DNA from: Stigmatella aurantiaca
GTDB taxonomy: Bacteria > Myxococcota > Myxococcia > Myxococcales > Myxococcaceae
Direction: 5' to 3'
Length of the DNA: 64,000 nt
NCBI RefSeq assembly: GCF_900109545.1
Contig: NZ_FOAP01000001.1
Location: forward strand, 806,001-870,000
How positions within the stretch are numbered: position 1 is the first letter of the stretch; each line of letters starts with the position of its first letter. The notes beneath the pieces are model-generated. The model was not told the origin of the DNA. It ran no database searches and was given only the letters and a program-made list of their open reading frames with translations. Positions 59,977 to 64,000 of the stretch are shown here, one piece after another. Made by a program: the position numbers and the translations under genes.

Positions 59977-60462
59977 ATGAAAGTTGGCAAGGATCGAATC
60001 GTTGCCTTGGAATACAAGCTGCACCTCGGAGACGGGGAAGTCATTGACGAGAGCGAGCCCGGCCAGCCGCTCTCGTATCTGCACGGCGGCGGACAGATTG
60101 TTCCCGGCCTGGAGGGTGCCCTGGAGGGCATGGGCGTCGGAGACGCCAAGAAGGTCGTCGTGAGCCCCGCGGAGGGCTATGGCGAGCACGAGAGCGCCGG
60201 GCTCCAGGAAGTGCCCCGCTCCATGTTCCCCCCCGATGCCGAGCTGCGCCCGGGCGTGCGCCTGGCGGCCCAGACGGACGGGGGCGAGGTCATCCCCATC
60301 GGCATCCGCGAGGTGAAGGGCGAGACGGTGCTGGTGGACCTCAACCACCCGCTGGCGGGAAAGACCCTGCACTTCGATGTCACCGTGCGGGATGTCCGCG
60401 CGGCCACCGAGGAGGAGCTCTCCCACGGCCACGCGCACGGCCCGGACGGGCACGAGCACTGA
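59977..60462 (+). CDS. SlyD-like FKBP peptidyl-prolyl isomerase
   Basis: 161 aa cytosolic folding helper. The FKBP part opens DGEVIDESEPGQPLSYLHGGGQIVPGLEGALEGM; the inserted-flap chaperone domain spans about 70-120 (GYGEHESAGLQEVPRSMF); NHPLAGKTLHFDVTV closes the fold. A His-rich tail (HGHAHGPDGHEH) could bind nickel, as in SlyD. The frame is open upstream to 59890, but the ATG at 59977 begins the conserved domain. Confidence 0.92.
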   Translation: MKVGKDRIVALEYKLHLGDGEVIDESEPGQPLSYLHGGGQIVPGLEGALEGMGVGDAKKVVVSPAEGYGEHESAGLQEVPRSMFPPDAELRPGVRLAAQTDGGEVIPIGIREVKGETVLVDLNHPLAGKTLHFDVTVRDVRAATEEELSHGHAHGPDGHEH

Positions 60463-60526
60463 GTGTCCCGGGGGGGGGCCAGGGCCCTCGTTCTGAGGGA
60501 GCCCTTGCACTATCGTTGCGGCCCCC

Positions 60527-62440
60527 ATGAGCCACCCCGCCTCGACGCCGTCCGCTCCCCCCGAGTCCCTTCCTCCCGCCCCAGCGGCCTCGCCGGACGC
60601 GGGACAGGACCCCGAGCGGTACTGGCTGGAGCATGTCTACAAGGGGGGCTCGCGCCAACTCACCGTGCGCGCCGTCATCGCCGGCATGCTCATCGGCATG
60701 GTGATGTGTCTGTCCAACCTGTACGTCATCCTCAAGACGGGTTGGAGCATGGGCGTCACCATCACCGCCTGCATCCTGGCGTTCGCCGTCTTCAGCGGGC
60801 TCAAGGGCCTGGGCCTGTTCAAGAAGGAGTTCTCCCCGCTGGAGAACAACGCCATGGGCTCGGTGGCCTCCGCCGCGGGCTACATGACGGGGGGCGGCAA
60901 CATGGCCGCCGTGCCCGCGCTGCTCCTGCTCACCGGCACGCTGCCCAGCGCGGGGTGGCTGGTGGTGTGGTTCGCCGTCATCTCCGCGCTGGGCGTCTTC
61001 GCCGCCATCCCCATCAAGCGCCAGCTCGTCAACATCGAGGCGCTGCCGTTTCCCACCGGCACGGCCACCGCGGCGACCATCAACGCGCTCCATGGGCACG
61101 GGCAGGAGGCGCGCAGCAAGGCGTGGCTCTTGGGCGGGGCGGGGCTCCTGGGGGCCTTCGTGGCGATGCTGCGCGAGCTGCGCAGCGTGTGGCTGAGCAC
61201 CCATGCGCCCTCGTGGCTGCAGCCGCCGCTGATTCCCTCCAAGCTGAGCGTGCCGTTCCTGTCCATCCGGGGACGGCCCGCCGGGGACTGGGGGCTGTCC
61301 TTTGATTTGAGCCTGCTGCTCATTGGCGCCGGGGCGCTGATGAGCTGGAAGACGGGCTGGTCCCTGCTGCTGGGGGCCATTCTCACCTATGGCTTCCTGG
61401 CGCCCGCGATGGTGGACCAGGGCTACATCGCCGAGGTGAGCTTCAAGGCCATCAACACGTGGACGCTCTGGACGGGCGCGGCCCTGCTCGTGTCCTCCGG
61501 GGTGCTGTCCTTCGCGTTCCAGTGGCGCAGCGTGGCGCGCTCCTTCAAGGCCCTGTCCGGGCTGTTCGGCAAGAAGGACGAGGGCGCGGCGGCGGATCCG
61601 CTGGCGGGGATTGAGTGTCCGCCCGCATGGTTCCCCCTGGGCTTCGCCGTGCTGGGGCCCGTGGCCGTGGGGCTGATGGCGTACCTGTTCCAGATTCCCG
61701 TGTGGGCCGGCGTGCTGGCGCTTCCGCTGGCGGTGGTGATGGGCGTGATTGCCGCGCGGGTGACGGGCGAGACGGACACCACGCCCACCAAGGCCCTGGG
61801 GCCGGTGACGCAGCTCGTTTACGGAGGCCTGGCGCCGGGCAATGTCGCGGCCAACGTGATGAGCGCCAACGCCACGGGCGGGGTGGGGCTGCATGCGGCG
61901 GACCTGCTGACGGACCTCAAGTCCGGGTGGCTGCTGGGGGCCAATCCCCGGCAGCAGTTCATCGGCCAGCTGTTCGGCGTGGTGGCGGGGGCCGCCATCG
62001 TGGTGCCGGTGTTCAATCTGCTGGTGCCGGATGCCTCGGTGCTGGGCTCGGAGGACTTCCCGGCACCTGGCGTGCTGGTGTGGGCGGGCGTGTCGAAGAT
62101 GCTGTCGGTGGGGTTGCAGGCGCTGCACCCGAGCGCCCGCGTGGGGGCGCTGTGCGGCGCGTTGCTGGGGGTGGCGCTGGTGCTGCTGGACCGGTGGGCG
62201 CCCAAGGCGGCCAAGCCCTACATTCCTTCACCGTCTGGGTTTGGGTTGGCCATCGTGCTGCCGGGCTCCAGCTCCATCAGCTTCTTCATCGGGGCGGCCA
62301 TCGCCGAGGTGCTGCGGCGGCGCAAGCCGAAGCTGGCCGAGGCGGCGGTGATGCCCGTGGGCTCGGGCTTCATCGCGGGGGAGAGCTTAATGGGCATCGC
62401 GCTCGTGATGCTCAAGGCCTTCAAGTACATGCCCAAGTAG
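60527..62440 (+). CDS. OPT-family oligopeptide transporter
   Basis: 637 aa with about 14-16 membrane helices. Family features: the N-terminal [10 protein letters not shown]-like [50 protein letters not shown], and late [12 protein letters not shown]. The transporters carry oligopeptides or metal-chelating peptides with protons. It belongs to the prokaryotic OPT branch. Convergent with the next gene, six bases apart. Confidence 0.93.
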   Translation: MSHPASTPSAPPESLPPAPAASPDAGQDPERYWLEHVYKGGSRQLTVRAVIAGMLIGMVMCLSNLYVILKTGWSMGVTITACILAFAVFSGLKGLGLFKKEFSPLENNAMGSVASAAGYMTGGGNMAAVPALLLLTGTLPSAGWLVVWFAVISALGVFAAIPIKRQLVNIEALPFPTGTATAATINALHGHGQEARSKAWLLGGAGLLGAFVAMLRELRSVWLSTHAPSWLQPPLIPSKLSVPFLSIRGRPAGDWGLSFDLSLLLIGAGALMSWKTGWSLLLGAILTYGFLAPAMVDQGYIAEVSFKAINTWTLWTGAALLVSSGVLSFAFQWRSVARSFKALSGLFGKKDEGAAADPLAGIECPPAWFPLGFAVLGPVAVGLMAYLFQIPVWAGVLALPLAVVMGVIAARVTGETDTTPTKALGPVTQLVYGGLAPGNVAANVMSANATGGVGLHAADLLTDLKSGWLLGANPRQQFIGQLFGVVAGAAIVVPVFNLLVPDASVLGSEDFPAPGVLVWAGVSKMLSVGLQALHPSARVGALCGALLGVALVLLDRWAPKAAKPYIPSPSGFGLAIVLPGSSSISFFIGAAIAEVLRRRKPKLAEAAVMPVGSGFIAGESLMGIALVMLKAFKYMPK

Positions 62441-62446
62441 CTGCGT

Positions 62447-63361
62447 TCAGATTCCCATCGTCCAATCCCAATAACGCGGTTGGCACGAGAAAGGCCCATC
62501 CTCCCTGCTGCGACTGCAATGATAACCCTCGCCACATGCGTCAGGAGGGCCGTGGGGGGCGCAAGCCGGGAGGCAGTGCCAACCGTCGCAGACCTTTCCG
62601 TCGCTGCAGGGTGATAAGCCTTCGCCACACTTCTCGACACACTCCATCCATACCTCCCCAGGGTGGGGCGGCTCCCGGGCCACGTCGCATTCACGGCCAT
62701 CGGGGCAAGGCGTTTGTAGGCAATTGGGGCCATGGATTCGCGCGCACACCGAGGCGCCTTCCCCGAGAGAGATGCAGTGTTGCCCTGCTGGGCACTGCCG
62801 CCTTTCACAGGTAGGTAGGCACAAGGGATGGGGAAGGGTGTCCGCGCAGAAGAAGTTTTCTGGGCAGTTCCTGGGGCCGTCCAGGCGGCAGGGCCGGGCA
62901 CACCAACCGTGATCACGGCCACCGCACAGCAGTCCTGCTTCGCAAGCGTTCTCTTTGTTTCGCGGGAGCTCGACGCAGCCTTCCCCCTCCTTCCGTGGAC
63001 CAATGGGGACGCAGACGCGCACCTGCGGCCCATTTCCCTGGGTGGCAAGGCTCTGGCAGACCTCACCCTCTCGGCATTGCTCATTCGTCAAGCACTGGCT
63101 GTCAGTGCAGGTCGAACGTGGATAGCGGGCGTCGAACAAGCAGCCCAAGGGCGGCTCACATGCCGCTTCTGGCCCGCAGTACTGGCCGTACGTGACCAAG
63201 CGCATGCGCTGCTCGTGGGTGAGCATGGGGCTGATGCGCCCCCCTGGAGGGGCCTCCGCGAACACCTCTGGGTGCAGGAGCGCCCACAACAGTAGCAAGG
63301 GCAGGGGCAGCAGCAGGCCTGCACAGACAGCCACGGCTTTGGGCCCATTCATCCTGCGCAT
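62447..63361 (-). CDS. Cysteine-rich exported protein
   Basis: 304 aa. An N-terminal hydrophobic stretch (about 8-35) is a signal peptide or anchor. The mature part has more than 30 cysteines in repeating units such as C-x4-C-x5-C (CLTNEQCREGEVC, CPENFFCADTLPHPLCLPTC, CPAGQHC), like EGF- or Dickkopf-type disulfide domains often seen on myxobacterial surfaces. GC is lower than in the OPT gene. The ATG at 63361 has GAGGAG six bases upstream. Function unknown. Confidence 0.72.
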   Translation of the reverse strand: MRRMNGPKAVAVCAGLLLPLPLLLLWALLHPEVFAEAPPGGRISPMLTHEQRMRLVTYGQYCGPEAACEPPLGCLFDARYPRSTCTDSQCLTNEQCREGEVCQSLATQGNGPQVRVCVPIGPRKEGEGCVELPRNKENACEAGLLCGGRDHGWCARPCRLDGPRNCPENFFCADTLPHPLCLPTCERRQCPAGQHCISLGEGASVCARIHGPNCLQTPCPDGRECDVAREPPHPGEVWMECVEKCGEGLSPCSDGKVCDGWHCLPACAPHGPPDACGEGYHCSRSREDGPFSCQPRYWDWTMGI

Positions 63362-63404
63362 TTACGGCTCCTCGCGCCGAGCATGAAGGTCCTACTTTGT
63401 GGCG

Positions 63405-64000
63405 ATGGACTATGGGACATTGTGTCACGTGAGCCAAGAGCAAGCCAAGAAGGCTAGGGAGCAGGGGCACCTTGAGCGATTTCTTTCCCTTCAGGGCATC
63501 AGGCCCAAATCGACGAGGCCAGGCGATCCTTTAGACTTCGTTCTCGACCTCGGAGGTCGGCTCGTAGGTGTGGAGTTGGTTGATGTAGACGATCAGGCCC
63601 AGCGTAAGAACAATGCGATGGCTAATCAGTATATTGTTCGAGAGATTGAAAAGGCTCTTCGCGAGAAGAAATACGTTCTTCATCTACAGTTGATCTGGAA
63701 GGCAGGTCTCACCCGTTTCGCAAGAGGCAAAGGCAGGGTCGGGGTGTTTCTCGACAAACTCATGGCAGTGATCGATGATGTCGCCCCTTCCTTGGGTGAC
63801 GATGCCTTTGTTCTCAAGAACGACGAGAAAGACCAGCGGCTTCGCAATTGCGACTTGGCCGAATTGTCTACCTTGGTGCTTGAAAAGGTGAACTACCTCA
63901 CCGAGTCTAAAGTGGATTCAATACCAGTGGCACTGGGGCAAGGAGCGCCTCCGATACAGGCAATTCTTCGAAAGAAGGAAGCCAAGTTGCCCGAATACAG
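63405..64000 (+). CDS. Nuclease-like protein (PD-(D/E)xK-type motif), cut by window edge
   Basis: At least 198 codons without a stop, running off the right edge. The ATG at 63405 or a GTG at 63429 can start it. The residues GDPLDFVLDLGGRLVGVELVDV have the spacing of an Asp (D44) and a Glu (E57) of restriction-fold nucleases, after a helix (KKAREQGHLERFLSL). The usual Lys of ExK is Val-Asp here, so activity is uncertain. GC is clearly lower than in the housekeeping genes, suggesting transfer. It starts 43 bases from the divergent Cys-rich gene. It may belong to a defence or polymorphic locus beyond 64,000. Confidence 0.6.
   Translation, partial: MDYGTLCHVSQEQAKKAREQGHLERFLSLQGIRPKSTRPGDPLDFVLDLGGRLVGVELVDVDDQAQRKNNAMANQYIVREIEKALREKKYVLHLQLIWKAGLTRFARGKGRVGVFLDKLMAVIDDVAPSLGDDAFVLKNDEKDQRLRNCDLAELSTLVLEKVNYLTESKVDSIPVALGQGAPPIQAILRKKEAKLPEY

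Noticed and set aside
1-64000. CRISPR arrays and rRNA genes
   Set aside because: No regularly spaced direct repeats and no rRNA-like stretches were seen.

Overview
The window is high-GC DNA with dense, often overlapping genes. Its content suggests a myxobacterium (Myxococcales, probably the Myxococcaceae/Archangiaceae side). The grounds are a TIGR02265/DUF2378-type protein known almost only from that order, PAS-rich histidine kinases, a SET-domain protein, many lipoproteins and Cys-rich secreted proteins, and proteins with an unusual Ala/Pro-rich N-terminus. The genus is an inference.

Layout. 1-11,640 (minus strand) is one long sulfate-assimilation operon: cysH, the two siroheme genes, cysD, cysN, cysJ, cysI, cysP, cysT, cysW, cysA. 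Nearly every junction overlaps or is under 20 bases, and the operon is led by a sigma70-like promoter and a hairpin-rich leader. Sulfate is imported by CysPTWA and activated by CysDN. APS is reduced directly by a [4Fe-4S] APS reductase, and sulfite is reduced by CysJI using siroheme made by the adjacent genes. CysN carries a decayed APS-kinase tail, which fits a route that skips PAPS.

11.7-26 kb holds a histidine kinase, a glutaredoxin, a GH13 glucan enzyme with a signal-less Ala/Pro N-terminus, a hybrid PAS kinase coupled to an amidohydrolase and a MIP18-type protein, a lipoprotein, a DUF4032 kinase-like protein, a DUF423 membrane protein and the SET protein. 25.4-30.1 kb is a complete TolC/MacAB-type export operon. 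30.2-43.2 kb has an acyl-CoA-dehydrogenase-like protein, a 2OG-Fe(II) oxygenase-like protein, an M18 aminopeptidase, a Cys-rich lipoprotein, a TonB-dependent receptor and a double-length UvrA with four ATPase modules.

43.2-46.2 kb is a lower-GC accessory island. It starts with a long inverted repeat, then an Mrr-type nuclease gene facing a TIR-domain gene, then a lipoprotein/cytosolic pair that looks like a myxobacterial contact toxin with its immunity protein. 46.2-49.8 kb has a Tat-exported amidase and an ECF sigma/anti-sigma/Spy-like operon. 50-53 kb is a DUF2378-YcaO-TfuA group predicted to make backbone thioamides, with no visible precursor peptide. 53-62.4 kb is mostly household genes: a POTRA-less Omp85-type barrel, endonuclease III, a Rof-like protein, an orphan DNA methyltransferase, thiE/thiM with a 2OG oxygenase, a DAACS symporter, a SlyD-like FKBP and an OPT transporter. 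The right edge becomes accessory again, with a Cys-rich exported protein and a cut-off, lower-GC nuclease-like gene.

Best candidates for something new: the TIR/Mrr/toxin island, the YcaO-TfuA pair without a precursor, the APS-kinase relic with its structured leader, the tandem UvrA, and the shared N-terminal motif in two signal-less proteins.
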